Source: JAVBPR01 sp031549485 (GTDB lineage Bacteria > Bacillota > Clostridia > Oscillospirales > Feifaniaceae). Taken from it: a stretch of 64,000 nt of DNA. The DNA lies in assembly GCA_031549485.1 (NCBI GenBank), contig JAVBPR010000009.1, positions 1-64,000 of the forward strand, given 5' to 3'. A program made the translations under genes and the position numbers. The notes beneath the pieces are model-generated. The model worked only from the letters and a program-made list of their open reading frames with translations, searched no databases and was not told the DNA's origin. Of the stretch, positions 34,227 to 43,315 are shown piece by piece (position 1 is the first letter of the stretch; each line of letters begins with the position of its first letter).

Positions 34227-37200
34227 ATGTCAAAAAGAACGATTGCCTTTTTAGTCTTTTTTGTAATGCTTTTTACCATGCTTCCGCCGGTGGCTTTTGC
34301 CGAGGACAGCCCGATTAAAATCACCGTTGACGGCAAGGTTGTGCAAACCGAGGTAAAGCCGGTCAACGTCGACGGACGGATTCTCATTCCCGCCCGGGCG
34401 GTGTTCGAGGCTATGGGCGCCGTCGTAACCTGGAACGCCTCGGAGCGTTCGGTTTCGGTCGTCCGCGGCGATACAAATGTAAAAATCCGGATCGACGGAT
34501 ATTACCTCAAAAAGAACAGCGACTGGACTCTTATGGACGTTGCGCCCGCGCTTATCGAGGGCAGCACCATGATTCCTGTCCGCGCGGTTTCGGAAGCGCT
34601 CGGCGCGGGGGTTGAGTGGGACGCCGCCGACCAAGCGGTTATTATCGACAGCACTCCGGCTTCATCGTCGCCCGACGCCAAATATTTCGTAAAGGCTGAT
34701 GTCGGCCATGTAGGTCAAAACAGCGGAAGCGTCTATTATTCGATGGGGCTTACCAAAGACGGCTCGCTATACGCCTGGGGCGAGGATCGGTATGACTACC
34801 AGCCGCCCCCAAGCACCACATTTATCGGAATGATATACGACCGAATATACGGTACCCGCGCGACCTATGATTATCCGATAAAAATCGCGGACGGTGTCGC
34901 CGATTTCACTACATACAACGGACGCACCCTGCTCCTCATGAAAGACGGACGGCTTATGCTCGCCACAAGCGGCAGGTATGCGGAAACATATCGCCGCGAC
35001 AAATCCGCCCTCGGCTATTATGTTTCGAGCGTTTGTTTTCAGTTTCAGTCCTCGATTACCGACCTGGAATTTTACTTTATGACCGATAATGTCAAGGAAA
35101 TTAACAGACTTGGCACCGACTGTTTTGCGCTCCTAAACGATGGCAGGCTGCTCGGATTCAGCTTTAATAATTATGCTGAAATTGAAGGAAAAAGCGCCAC
35201 CGAGCTTCCGCTTGCGCCGGTTTTTGACGCGACCGGCGAAAACCTCGTCTTTTATTATAACGAAATTATAAGTGACGCCGTTTCGGTGTCTTATACCAAC
35301 GTCGCAAACTATGCGCTGAAGAAAGACGGAACCCTTTATGTTATCGATAAAAAAACATACGCTCCCACCAAAGTTATGGACGGCGTTTTGAAAACTTTTG
35401 ACGATATTTATGTCACCTGCAAAGACAATAAAATCCGGAAAATTGCGGATATAAGCAACAGCTATTCGGCGGAGCTCCCGTGGAGCGGTAATGTAGAAGA
35501 TATAAAAAACATTTACTGTTCCGGCGATTACACCTTAAAAGCCTATATCCTCGCAAACGACGGAACTGCGTGGGTGGACGCCGGCATATATGCGTCAAAA
35601 CAGCAGGAGCCGTATGTAAAGCTCTTTGACAATATTACCGAGCAGCTTGATTATCCTTTCGCCGACTTATATTATTTAAAAAACGACGGCTCGCTTTGGA
35701 CATATTACGGCAACGATACATTTTTGCTGCGCGAAAAGGCATGGTTTGATTATGACGGCTCGGACGAGGAATTAAGCAAGCTTTCCACCTCAGAGTTTCA
35801 ATCGCTTTTTGACTCTTTTTGGGAGAATATACCGGCCGGCGAAAAATACGAGGTGCCGTACGGAAAAACGAAAAATCAATGGTACAATCGATTTTATCGA
35901 TATGTAAAAGTTGCGGATAATGTCGAGCATATTCTTTTCTCCCAAATGGGGCGCCTTGCGTATATGACGAAAAGCGGCGAAATTGTCGACAAAAAGAATT
36001 ATACATGGCAGGACGCGTTCCCGGATCAGGACACGAGCAAAGTTATCGGCGCGGGAACAAAAGTCATAAAAGTTTCGGGAGGCTCGGCTGTTGCGAACAA
36101 CCTCGGCGAAATCTGGGGCGAAATGAAACAAAACGGCTACGCTTACGGCGATAACGCCGACCTTATGAAAAATGTCACCCGCGGCGATATGTATGAAATT
36201 TTGGCGCAGTTTATCTGCAAAAAACTTTATAATAATAAGGCGCAAGACCAAAACGGAAGCGTAAATCCCGACACTTTGGGCGTGTTTATCGCGCAAAAAG
36301 GCTGGGAAATTCCAGGCGCAGGCGCGGAGAGAACCGCGCGCCTTATGGAAAAACTGCTCGATATCCCGGCGGGAAATTCGGGCGAAGTTTTAAGCCAGCT
36401 TCAAATTGCCGACCTGCTCACAAGGTTTTCGTCTGCGGTGCTTGCTCCGCTTCCGCCCGCCATGCCTGTTTGGGTGGAAAATCTGCCGCGGCGCGTTTTC
36501 TCCTCGGACAGCATTCCGATAAACGACCGCGACAGCATTTTGGATGTTATGAATTATTCGGTCGGCGAAAGCCTTGGAAAATCGCATATGAGCGAGAATT
36601 TCCTTGAATCCGACGCGCCGCTTACCCGCGCGCACATGGCAGTTATTATGGACGCATATGCCAGGATGGGTATCGTCAAGGATTTGACCGGCAAGTATCC
36701 CGGCGGCGTGACTATGAGCGGTATAATCGATCCTTCGGTCGAGGAGATTCTTGATAAAGTTATCACGCCCGGTATGAGCGAGCGCGACAAGGTCAAGGCA
36801 GTTTACGAGTTTATGGTGAAAAATTTCTCCCATACCGACACGGCGGCGTGGGTTGGTCAGCCGCCCGATATTTATGACCTCAACTACGACGTTACCTATC
36901 CCGAAACGATTTTAGGGCTTCGCCTGTTTATCACCGGCAGCGGCACCTGCGATAATTTTTCGAATACATTTAAGCTCTTTATGACACGGCTTGCCATTCC
37001 CTGCAACTATGTTTCGGGGCAGTTTATCGGTGCCGGCGGCTCCCGAAAAGGCCACGGCTGGAATCAGATTCGCCTTGACGGCGAGTGGTTCTGGGTTGAT
37101 GTCGACGCGGAAAACTCGGTTTATCATGACAGCGGCGCAAAAGAACCGAGCTATTATCTGTTTATGAAAAAAGACGCATATTGGAAAACGAATCACGCGT

Positions 37201-37232
37201 GGGCAGAGGGTATTTGGCCGGAATGCAAGTAA
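34227..37232 (+). CDS. Exported protein: stalk domain, RCC1-like repeats and transglutaminase-like domain
   Basis: A 1001-residue secreted protein. Residues 1-25 are a signal peptide (ends PPVAFA). Residues about 30-145 are a copper-amine-oxidase N-terminal type stalk domain (VDGRILIPARAVFEAMGA, then EGSTMIPVRAVSEALGA). Residues about 150-620 hold at least six RCC1-like blades of the form LKKDGTLYVID or LKNDGSLWTYY, suggesting a beta-propeller. Residues 650-830 include weak SLH-like motifs (TRGDMYEILAQ, LTRAHMAVIMDAYARMG). Residues 850-1000 are transglutaminase-like with a complete triad: Cys near 904 (GSGTCDNF), His near 942 (GHGWNQI) and Asp near 957 (WFWVDVD). Probably a wall-associated protease or cross-linker. 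GAGGGA precedes the ATG. Confidence 0.8.
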   Translation: MSKRTIAFLVFFVMLFTMLPPVAFAEDSPIKITVDGKVVQTEVKPVNVDGRILIPARAVFEAMGAVVTWNASERSVSVVRGDTNVKIRIDGYYLKKNSDWTLMDVAPALIEGSTMIPVRAVSEALGAGVEWDAADQAVIIDSTPASSSPDAKYFVKADVGHVGQNSGSVYYSMGLTKDGSLYAWGEDRYDYQPPPSTTFIGMIYDRIYGTRATYDYPIKIADGVADFTTYNGRTLLLMKDGRLMLATSGRYAETYRRDKSALGYYVSSVCFQFQSSITDLEFYFMTDNVKEINRLGTDCFALLNDGRLLGFSFNNYAEIEGKSATELPLAPVFDATGENLVFYYNEIISDAVSVSYTNVANYALKKDGTLYVIDKKTYAPTKVMDGVLKTFDDIYVTCKDNKIRKIADISNSYSAELPWSGNVEDIKNIYCSGDYTLKAYILANDGTAWVDAGIYASKQQEPYVKLFDNITEQLDYPFADLYYLKNDGSLWTYYGNDTFLLREKAWFDYDGSDEELSKLSTSEFQSLFDSFWENIPAGEKYEVPYGKTKNQWYNRFYRYVKVADNVEHILFSQMGRLAYMTKSGEIVDKKNYTWQDAFPDQDTSKVIGAGTKVIKVSGGSAVANNLGEIWGEMKQNGYAYGDNADLMKNVTRGDMYEILAQFICKKLYNNKAQDQNGSVNPDTLGVFIAQKGWEIPGAGAERTARLMEKLLDIPAGNSGEVLSQLQIADLLTRFSSAVLAPLPPAMPVWVENLPRRVFSSDSIPINDRDSILDVMNYSVGESLGKSHMSENFLESDAPLTRAHMAVIMDAYARMGIVKDLTGKYPGGVTMSGIIDPSVEEILDKVITPGMSERDKVKAVYEFMVKNFSHTDTAAWVGQPPDIYDLNYDVTYPETILGLRLFITGSGTCDNFSNTFKLFMTRLAIPCNYVSGQFIGAGGSRKGHGWNQIRLDGEWFWVDVDAENSVYHDSGAKEPSYYLFMKKDAYWKTNHAWAEGIWPECK

Positions 37233-37387
37233 CAATTGACAATTAATAATTGAAAATTTAGGAAAGAACGCATCTCTGTACAGAGATGCGTTCTTTTAAT
37301 TAAAGCCGCCGTTATGGCGGTTACTTCATCTGTTAACTTAATCAAAGAAACCGCGATGCGGCTTCTACAACAATTATCAACTGGCAA
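37233..37387 (+). repeat. Paired family C remnants between convergent genes
   Basis: Heptad repeats of AATTGAC type follow the stop of the exported protein. An AAGAACGCATCTCTGTAC / GTACAGAGATGCGTTCTT hairpin, a likely bidirectional terminator, comes next, then GCCGCC and heptad elements in the reverse direction that run into the end of the kinase gene. Confidence 0.7.
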
Positions 37388-37939
37388 TTATAAATTTTCA
37401 ATTGCCGTCGCGCATCGCTCCAAAAAATCGGAATCGTCTGCTTTTCCGATTAGCCGGCAAGCCGCTTTTATTTCGCCGCTTTCGAAATATTTTTGCTCGA
37501 GCGGAAGATAGATGTTAACAAAATCCGCGTAGTTTTGGCGCTGTTTCAGCCTTTCTTCCTGCTCCCCCGGCGAAATTTCAAGGAAAATCCCGAAATTTCC
37601 ATATTTCCGAAGCTCGGGGTGCATCGAATATACGCCCTCGATTATGGCGACATCGCTTTCTCCAGCCGCAATTTCGGGCGACATTCCTCCGCTTTTGCAG
37701 TCGTATTTGCAATAAGAAAAAGGCTTACCTGCTGCAAGCGGGAGTAAAACCTCCGCCAAAAACCGCTCTCGGTCGAAATTTCCGCCGCTCTCCAAAAGCC
37801 GCTCTTTTGTCTTTTTCTCGGGCGGCAGAAAAAAGTCGTCTATATGAAAAAGCTCGGCGCAAAGCCTTTTGCCGAGCTTTGCGGCGAAGGTCGTTTTTCC
37901 CGCCGCGGCGCCGCCCTCGATAAAAATAATTTTTTTCAT
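37388..37939 (-). CDS. Uridine kinase-like P-loop nucleoside kinase
   Basis: A 183-residue P-loop NTPase with Walker A GGAAAGKTTFA, the substrate-side HIDDFFLP (like DDFY of uridine kinases), NFDRERFLAEVLLPL, the strand VAIIEGVYSMHPEL and the LID-type region EEERLKQRQNY. Members phosphorylate uridine, pantothenate-like or other small substrates; the specificity is not determined. The last codons (AIENL then TAA) fall within a family C heptad repeat, so its C-terminus appears to be shaped by the repeat. It is divergent from the small SLH gene. Confidence 0.8.
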   Translation of the reverse strand: MKKIIFIEGGAAAGKTTFAAKLGKRLCAELFHIDDFFLPPEKKTKERLLESGGNFDRERFLAEVLLPLAAGKPFSYCKYDCKSGGMSPEIAAGESDVAIIEGVYSMHPELRKYGNFGIFLEISPGEQEERLKQRQNYADFVNIYLPLEQKYFESGEIKAACRLIGKADDSDFLERCATAIENL

Positions 37940-37974
37940 AGATTTTTAAATCTTTCGTTTGTTTTGTAGTTTGA

Positions 37975-38010
37975 TTTTATCATATTTCAGAAGAGAAAAA
38001 TATGATAAAA
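37975..38010. promoter_or_regulatory. Long inverted repeat between the divergent kinase and SLH genes
   Basis: Perfect 13-bp arms TTTTATCATATTT and AAATATGATAAAA with a 10-nt loop, just upstream of the kinase gene. It is followed by the short tandem AACG-AACG-AACG. It may be an operator or hairpin; no T-run on the plus side. Confidence 0.5.
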
Positions 38011-38085
38011 CGAACGAACGAGGGCTCCGCATTTTTCACATAATATGAAAAAATATACAATTTTCTGTAATTATGTTAAAATATG

Positions 38086-38114
38086 TTGCATTTATCGGTT
38101 TTTTTTAGTAGAAT
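38086..38114 (+). promoter_or_regulatory. Promoter of the small SLH gene
   Basis: TTGCAT, 17 bp, TAGAAT, about 33 bp upstream of the start codon. Confidence 0.6.
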
Positions 38115-38146
38115 TGTAATACCATATTGAAAGCGGGGAGTTTTTA

Positions 38147-38800
38147 ATGAAAAGAAATATTTCTCTGATTATCTGTTTAGTTTTGATAATTGCTATGATT
38201 CCTTTCTCTGCACTTGCGGCGGATCCGAGCAGAGAGCCTTCCGGCAACCCGAACCAGGGCGCGCCAGGCGGTGTTGAAAAACCTTATGATCCCAACACAC
38301 CACTTTATCCTTATGATGATATCAAAGGCCATTGGGGCGAGTCTTATATCAAAAAAGTTTTCGACCGCGGCCTTATGCTCGGAATCAGCTCGCACGAGTT
38401 TGCTCCGGACAGACCTATCACCAAAGCCAGCGTTGTCACCATCCTTTACCGCAATGTCGGCTCGCCGATTATTGTCGATCCGGTCAAGTATGTTGACGTA
38501 AACGAGAGCCACTGGTTCTTCCGTGCTGTTTCGTGGGCGACAAGATATGATCTTTTGAAAGGCCTTGATACCGCTAACGCATTTTATCCGGATGCCAACA
38601 TCACAAGACTTGAGCTTGCTCAGCTCTTCTATAACTACTCCAAGGCATACGGCTTTTACACAACGGCTAAAAACACCGATCCGATTGCATGGGCAATCGA
38701 AATCGGCATGTTCCTCGGCCGCGGCGACGGCGACTACGCTCCCGACGCTACTTCCACCCGTGCCGAAATGGCAACAATGCTCACAAGATTCTTTAGATAA
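38147..38800 (+). CDS. Small exported SLH-domain protein
   Basis: A 217-residue protein made of a signal peptide (residues 1-24, ending ALA), a Pro/Gly/Asn-rich linker and three SLH motifs: DDIKGHWGESYIKKVFDRGL, VDVNESHWFFRAVSWATRYD and a third ending YAPDATSTRAEMATMLTRF. With nothing besides SLH domains it may anchor or cap cell-wall polymer, or act with the other SLH proteins. GGGGAG precedes the ATG. The gene is monocistronic with its own terminator. Confidence 0.88.
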   Translation: MKRNISLIICLVLIIAMIPFSALAADPSREPSGNPNQGAPGGVEKPYDPNTPLYPYDDIKGHWGESYIKKVFDRGLMLGISSHEFAPDRPITKASVVTILYRNVGSPIIVDPVKYVDVNESHWFFRAVSWATRYDLLKGLDTANAFYPDANITRLELAQLFYNYSKAYGFYTTAKNTDPIAWAIEIGMFLGRGDGDYAPDATSTRAEMATMLTRFFR

Positions 38801-38867
38801 TTTTGCGAGATCGCCGCTTGCCCGAGAGTTTGCACGCGGGCATGACCGGTAAAAAAGATTTAACTTT

Positions 38868-38906
38868 TAAAAACCCTGCGCAAAAGCGCAGGGTTTTGTT
38901 TTGTGG
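38868..38906 (+). terminator. Terminator after the small SLH gene
   Basis: AAAACCCTGCGC-AAAA-GCGCAGGGTTTT followed by a T-rich stretch. Confidence 0.92.
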
Positions 38907-39006
38907 CAGGGGATGAAAACTATTTTGATTTTTGTAGGAAAAACAAGTTTATCCCTCATTAAAAAGGCCGCCGCATGCGCCCTTTTACTTTTTTGCCCTC
39001 TTTTTC

Positions 39007-39035
39007 TTGCACCTTTGGGAATAATATTATAAAAT
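39007..39035 (+). promoter_or_regulatory. Promoter of pgk
   Basis: TTGCAC, 17 bp, TAAAAT, about 33 bp upstream of the start codon. Confidence 0.55.
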
Positions 39036-39068
39036 ATAACACAGTTAAAAAGATGTAAGAGGTGTAGT

Positions 39069-40253
39069 ATGTTAAACAAAAAATCGATTGAAAACATTGA
39101 TGTGGCAGGAAAAAAAGTTCTTGTCCGCTGTGATTTTAATGTCCCGCTCGACGGCGACAGAATCACAGACGACAAAAGAATTATCGAGAGCCTGCCGACC
39201 ATAAAGTATCTTCTTTCTCACAACGCAAAGGTTATTCTTTGCAGCCATCTCGGCCGTCCGAAAGGCAAATTTGATATGGCCTACAGCCTTGCGCCCGTAG
39301 CGAAAAGGCTTTCTGAACTTCTCGGCTTTGATGTGCCGCTTGCCGCCGATGTAATCGGCCCGAGCGCGAAAGAGCTTTCGGCAAACCTTACAGAGGGCAA
39401 AGCCATTCTTCTTGAAAATGTGCGCTTCCACGCCGAAGAGGAGAAAAACGATCCCTCTTTTGCAAAAGAGCTCGCCTCGCTCGCTGAAATTTACGTAAAC
39501 GACGCGTTCGGCACCTCGCACAGAGCACATGCCTCGACCGAGGGCGTTGCGAAATATCTTCCCGCAGTTTGCGGATATCTCATTCAAAAAGAGCTTGACG
39601 TTATGGGCGGCGCGCTTGATAACCCGAAGCGTCCGTTTGTCGCAATCCTTGGCGGCGCTAAGGTTTCAGACAAAATCGGCGTTATCGAAAATCTGCTTGA
39701 TAAGGTCGACACGCTTATTATCGGCGGTGCGATGGCGTATACATTCCTTGTCGCAAAAGGCGGTACCGTAGGCCTTTCCAAGCTCGAAGAAGACAAAATC
39801 GACCTTGCCAAAGAGCTTCTTGCCAAGGCAGAGGAGAAAAAGGTTACTCTCCTTCTTCCGATTGACACAAATTGCGCGAAAGAATTTGCCGAAAACGCGG
39901 CAGCCGAAGTTTTCCCCAGCTTGAACATTCCCGATGACTACATGGGACTTGATATCGGCCCGAAAACGATTGAGCTCTTCAAAGGCGCGTGCGCCGGCGC
40001 AGGCACGATTATCTGGAACGGACCGATGGGCGTTTTTGAATTCCCGCAGTTCGCCGTCGGCACAAACGCAGTCGCGGAAGCGGTTGCGGCAAGCGGCGCG
40101 ATTTCGATTATCGGCGGCGGCGACAGCGCTGCGGCGGTTGCGGAGCTCGGCTATGCCGATAAGATGACGCATATCAGTACCGGCGGCGGCGCAAGCCTCG
40201 AATTCCTCGAGGGAATCGAGCTTCCCGGCATCGCGGCGCTAAACGATAAATAA
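39069..40253 (+). CDS. pgk: Phosphoglycerate kinase
   Basis: Glycolytic enzyme that makes ATP from 1,3-bisphosphoglycerate; 394 residues. Motifs include KVLVRCDFNVPLD, CSHLGRPKG, LLENVRFHAEEEKNDP, FAKELASLAEIYVNDAFG, ILGGAKVSDKIGVIENLL and the C-terminal GGGDSAAAVAELG with HISTGGGASLEFLEG. AGAGGTG lies upstream of the ATG. It heads a glycolytic cluster with tpiA and gpmI but has its own promoter and terminator. gapA is not in the window. Confidence 0.98.
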   Translation: MLNKKSIENIDVAGKKVLVRCDFNVPLDGDRITDDKRIIESLPTIKYLLSHNAKVILCSHLGRPKGKFDMAYSLAPVAKRLSELLGFDVPLAADVIGPSAKELSANLTEGKAILLENVRFHAEEEKNDPSFAKELASLAEIYVNDAFGTSHRAHASTEGVAKYLPAVCGYLIQKELDVMGGALDNPKRPFVAILGGAKVSDKIGVIENLLDKVDTLIIGGAMAYTFLVAKGGTVGLSKLEEDKIDLAKELLAKAEEKKVTLLLPIDTNCAKEFAENAAAEVFPSLNIPDDYMGLDIGPKTIELFKGACAGAGTIIWNGPMGVFEFPQFAVGTNAVAEAVAASGAISIIGGGDSAAAVAELGYADKMTHISTGGGASLEFLEGIELPGIAALNDK

Positions 40254-40304
40254 GATTTTATTCTTCGCGCTTATAATCCACAGTAATCAAAATTTAATTT
40301 TTAG

Positions 40305-40343
40305 AAAGGACACCTTTCCCGAGGGAAAGGCGTCCTTTTTCTT
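40305..40343 (+). terminator. Terminator after pgk
   Basis: AAAGGACACCTTTCC paired with GGAAAGGCGTCCTTT and a T-run. Confidence 0.9.
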
Positions 40344-40851
40344 ATAGAATAGGGGAAATTTCAGAATCAATTTCTTGCCTGTAAACAATCTTTTTAATTA
40401 ATATCCTCTATTCTTCCCCTCTGCTGCCGCCCAAAGATAAATCGCGCCTAGGCTAAAATTGCTGAATCTTCTTATGTTCTCACGCGGGTTCTCCTAACAA
40501 AATCTCGGTTTTGCCGCGGAAGACGCCGCAAATGCGGCGTGTGTGCGGGCGAGGCAGCCCGCACAAGGGCGAACAAAGTTCGCCCGCTTCCGCGCAGCGC
40601 GCCGCTAAAATATGAATTGCGTACTTGCGGCGCATGTGGTTTTTAAAATACAAATTCCGCATTTGCTGCTTTTTTGAACTCACCGCAAAATGACTCTGCC
40701 GGAGATTACATGAAAAAGGTGAGGCTCGCTTGCCCATGCCGTCCTTTTATCGCCTCTTTTTCATTCTCTATATTTCATTTTCATTTTTTCCTTTTTTCAT
40801 TCTCTCTTTTTTGTTCTCGCGCCCTTTTTTATTATTCTCCCGCTGATTTTC
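40344..40851 (+). repeat. Intergenic region with a family B variant and a pyrimidine tract
   Basis: No gene. It holds one family B element with unusual hairpins (40515-40594: TGTGCGGGC/GCCCGCACA and GGGCGAAC/GTTCGCCC, in altered order). From about 40740 to 40850 the plus strand is almost purely C and T, for example TTCATTTTCATTTTTTCC. Confidence 0.6.
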
Positions 40852-40880
40852 TTGATTTGCCGCGCAATTTATTATAAACT
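40852..40880 (+). promoter_or_regulatory. Promoter of tpiA-gpmI
   Basis: TTGATT, 17 bp, TAAACT, about 40 bp before tpiA. The -10 is identical to that of the SLH genes. Confidence 0.5.
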
Positions 40881-40919
40881 AAATGATGAAAGATAAATAA
40901 TTTATACAAGGAGTTATAA

Positions 40920-41678
40920 ATGAATAAAAATTTGCGAAACGTAATAATCGCGGGCAACTGGAAGATGAACAAAACACCGAGCGAAACAAAGGCGCTTATC
41001 GCCGAAATCGCACCGCTTGCGGCCGACGCCGGCTGTGAAGTTGTTGTTTGCCCTCCAACCGCCTGTCTTGCCGCCGCCTGCGAAGCGGCGAAAGGAACAA
41101 ATATAAAAATCGGCGCACAAAACGTCCATTTTGAAAAAAACGGCGCGTACACCGGCGAAACTTCGGCCGATATGCTTCTCGACCTCGGCGTTTCATATGC
41201 CATAATCGGGCACAGCGAACGCCGCCAGTATTTCGGCGAAACCGACGCGACGGTCAATCTTCGCACAAAAGCCGCCATCGAGGCAGGTCTTACCGCAATA
41301 GTCTGCGTCGGTGAAACCCTTGGCGAGCGCGAGCTTGGCATTACTGCGGAAACCGTTTCCCGCCAGACCAAAGTCGCCCTGAGCGGCATTGAGGATTTAG
41401 GCAAGATTGTTATCGCTTACGAGCCGGTCTGGGCAATCGGAACCGGTAAAACCGCAACCGACGAACAGGCCGAGGAGGTTTGCGCTCTTATAAGAGACGT
41501 TTTGGCTTCACTTTACGGCAAGGAAAAAGCAGACAAAACCGTAATTCAGTACGGCGGCTCTATGAATGCCGGAAACGCCGCATCGCTTCTTGGCAAGGAA
41601 AATATCGACGGCGGCCTTATCGGCGGCGCTTCGCTCAAAGCGGCCGACTTCGGCGTAATCATCGCCGCCGCGAAATAA
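40920..41678 (+). CDS. tpiA: Triosephosphate isomerase
   Basis: Interconverts dihydroxyacetone phosphate and glyceraldehyde 3-phosphate; 252 residues, TIM barrel. The N-terminal IIAGNWKMNK carries the substrate lysine; IIGHSERRQYFGE has the catalytic histidine, IAYEPVWAIGTGKTA has the catalytic glutamate and loop 6, and IQYGGSMNAGNA plus GLIGGASL form the phosphate site. AAGGAG precedes the ATG. It is 56 bp upstream of gpmI with a parS site in the gap and no terminator, so the two are co-transcribed. Confidence 0.98.
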   Translation: MNKNLRNVIIAGNWKMNKTPSETKALIAEIAPLAADAGCEVVVCPPTACLAAACEAAKGTNIKIGAQNVHFEKNGAYTGETSADMLLDLGVSYAIIGHSERRQYFGETDATVNLRTKAAIEAGLTAIVCVGETLGERELGITAETVSRQTKVALSGIEDLGKIVIAYEPVWAIGTGKTATDEQAEEVCALIRDVLASLYGKEKADKTVIQYGGSMNAGNAASLLGKENIDGGLIGGASLKAADFGVIIAAAK

Positions 41679-41705
41679 CTGCAAATTCGACAAAATAATA
41701 TAAAA

Positions 41706-41721
41706 TGTTTCACGTGGAACA
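41706..41721. other. parS site (ParB-binding), in the tpiA-gpmI gap
   Basis: TGTTTCACGTGGAACA is the exact complement of TGTTCCACGTGAAACA, a perfect match to the Firmicutes parS consensus. It lies about 11 kb from dnaA. Its bases also encode a false N-terminus (MFHVEH) in frame with gpmI. Confidence 0.93.
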
Positions 41722-41734
41722 CTTAGGAGATTAT

Positions 41735-43252
41735 ATGAAAAAACCACTTCTTCTTGTGATTATGGACGGCTACGGAATAGGCGGCGAAAAAAACAACGCC
41801 GTTTTGGCGGCAAAGACGCCGAGCCTCGACCGTCTTTTTGAAACCTGTCCGCACACTCTAATCGCCGCTTCCGGCCTTGATGTCGGGCTTCCCGAGGGCC
41901 AGATGGGCAACAGCGAAGTAGGGCACACAAACATCGGCGCAGGCCGAATTGTTTATCAGGAGCTTACAAGGATAACAAAAGAAATTAAAGACGGTCCGTT
42001 TTTCAGCAACCGCGCCTTCAAAAGCGCAATCGAAAACTGCCGCAAAAACGCCTCCGCCCTCCATCTTTTCGGGCTTCTCTCGGACGGCGGCGTTCACAGC
42101 CACAACACGCATCTTTACGCTCTTTTACAGCTTGCGAAAGACGCGGGACTTACAAAAGTCTACGTTCATGCGCTTCTTGACGGCCGCGACGTTCCGCCTT
42201 CGTCCGGAATTGAGTTTGTAAACGAACTCGAGCGCAAGATAAAGGAAATCGGCGTGGGAAAAATCGCAACTGTTATGGGCAGATATTACGCGATGGACCG
42301 CGACAACCGCTGGGAGCGCGTCGAACTTGCATACAACGCCATCGCCCTTGCAAAAGGCGAGCAGGCGGAAGATGCCGCGGACGCCGTTCTCGCCTCCTAT
42401 TCAAACAAAATCACCGACGAATTCATGCTTCCGACCGTTATCGGCGGCGGCGCACCTATTTCAGAAGGCGACAGCATGATTTGTTTCAATTTCCGTCCCG
42501 ACAGGGCGAGAGAAATAACCAGAACCTTTGTAGACGATGCTTTCAGCGGTTTCGAGCGCGAAAAGGGCAGAATCCCGGTGTTTTACGTGTGCATGACTCA
42601 GTTTGACGCGACCATGCCGAACGTCGAAGTGGCGTTTTCTCCGCAGTCGCTTGCGAATACTTTCGGCGAATATATTTCGGAGCACGGGCTTACCCAGCTT
42701 CGCATCGCCGAAACCGAAAAATACGCGCACGTGACCTTCTTTTTTAACGGCGGTGTGGAAAAGGTCGCAAAGGGCGAAGACCGCAACCTTATAGCCTCGC
42801 CTAAAGTCGCAACATACGACCTCCAGCCCGAAATGAGCGCGCCTGAAGTCACAAAAGAAGCGCTCGCAAAAATCTCAAGCGGCGCGTACGATGTTATTAT
42901 TTTAAACTACGCAAACTGCGATATGGTCGGGCACACCGGATTTTTTGATGCGGCCGTCAAGGCTGTCGAGGCGGTCGACAAAGGCGTCGGCGAAATCACC
43001 GCGGCAGTCGCCGCAATGGGCGGAATCAGCCTAATCACCGCTGACCACGGCAACGCCGAACTGATGGCGGAGGAGGACGGAACCCCTTACACGGCGCATA
43101 CGACAAATCCCGTTCCCTTTATCGTTGTAGGCCTGCCGGAAGCGAAACTTCGCGAGGGCGGGCGCCTTGCAGATATCGCCCCGACGATGCTTAAACTTTT
43201 AGAGCTTCCTGTCCCCGCCGAAATGGACGGCGAAAGCCTTATCGTCAATTGA
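41735..43252 (+). CDS. gpmI: 2,3-bisphosphoglycerate-independent phosphoglycerate mutase
   Basis: Manganese enzyme of the alkaline phosphatase superfamily that converts 3- to 2-phosphoglycerate; 505 residues. The start LLLVIMDGYGIGG has metal ligands, the catalytic serine is in GNSEVGHTNIGAGR, and further metal-site blocks are FNFRPDRARE, YANCDMVGHTG and ITADHGNAELM. An upstream in-frame ATG is created by the parS site; the true start is the ATG five bases after AGGAG. The gene ends at a hairpin terminator. Confidence 0.98.
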   Translation: MKKPLLLVIMDGYGIGGEKNNAVLAAKTPSLDRLFETCPHTLIAASGLDVGLPEGQMGNSEVGHTNIGAGRIVYQELTRITKEIKDGPFFSNRAFKSAIENCRKNASALHLFGLLSDGGVHSHNTHLYALLQLAKDAGLTKVYVHALLDGRDVPPSSGIEFVNELERKIKEIGVGKIATVMGRYYAMDRDNRWERVELAYNAIALAKGEQAEDAADAVLASYSNKITDEFMLPTVIGGGAPISEGDSMICFNFRPDRAREITRTFVDDAFSGFEREKGRIPVFYVCMTQFDATMPNVEVAFSPQSLANTFGEYISEHGLTQLRIAETEKYAHVTFFFNGGVEKVAKGEDRNLIASPKVATYDLQPEMSAPEVTKEALAKISSGAYDVIILNYANCDMVGHTGFFDAAVKAVEAVDKGVGEITAAVAAMGGISLITADHGNAELMAEEDGTPYTAHTTNPVPFIVVGLPEAKLREGGRLADIAPTMLKLLELPVPAEMDGESLIVN

Positions 43253-43315
43253 CGATTTTACAATGAATAATTGACAATTATAGAAGCCGTTGCGCGAGAG
43301 CGCAACGGCTTTATA
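43249..43315 (+). terminator. Family C remnant with terminator after gpmI
   Basis: A short AATTGAC-type heptad stretch leads into the hairpin AAGCCGTTGCGC-GAGA-GCGCAACGGCTT followed by TAT and T. It shows a family C unit acting as a terminator. Confidence 0.8.

Noticed and set aside
41705..41734. GpmI start ten codons upstream
   Set aside because: Those codons are the parS site; the AGGAG site fits only the later ATG.
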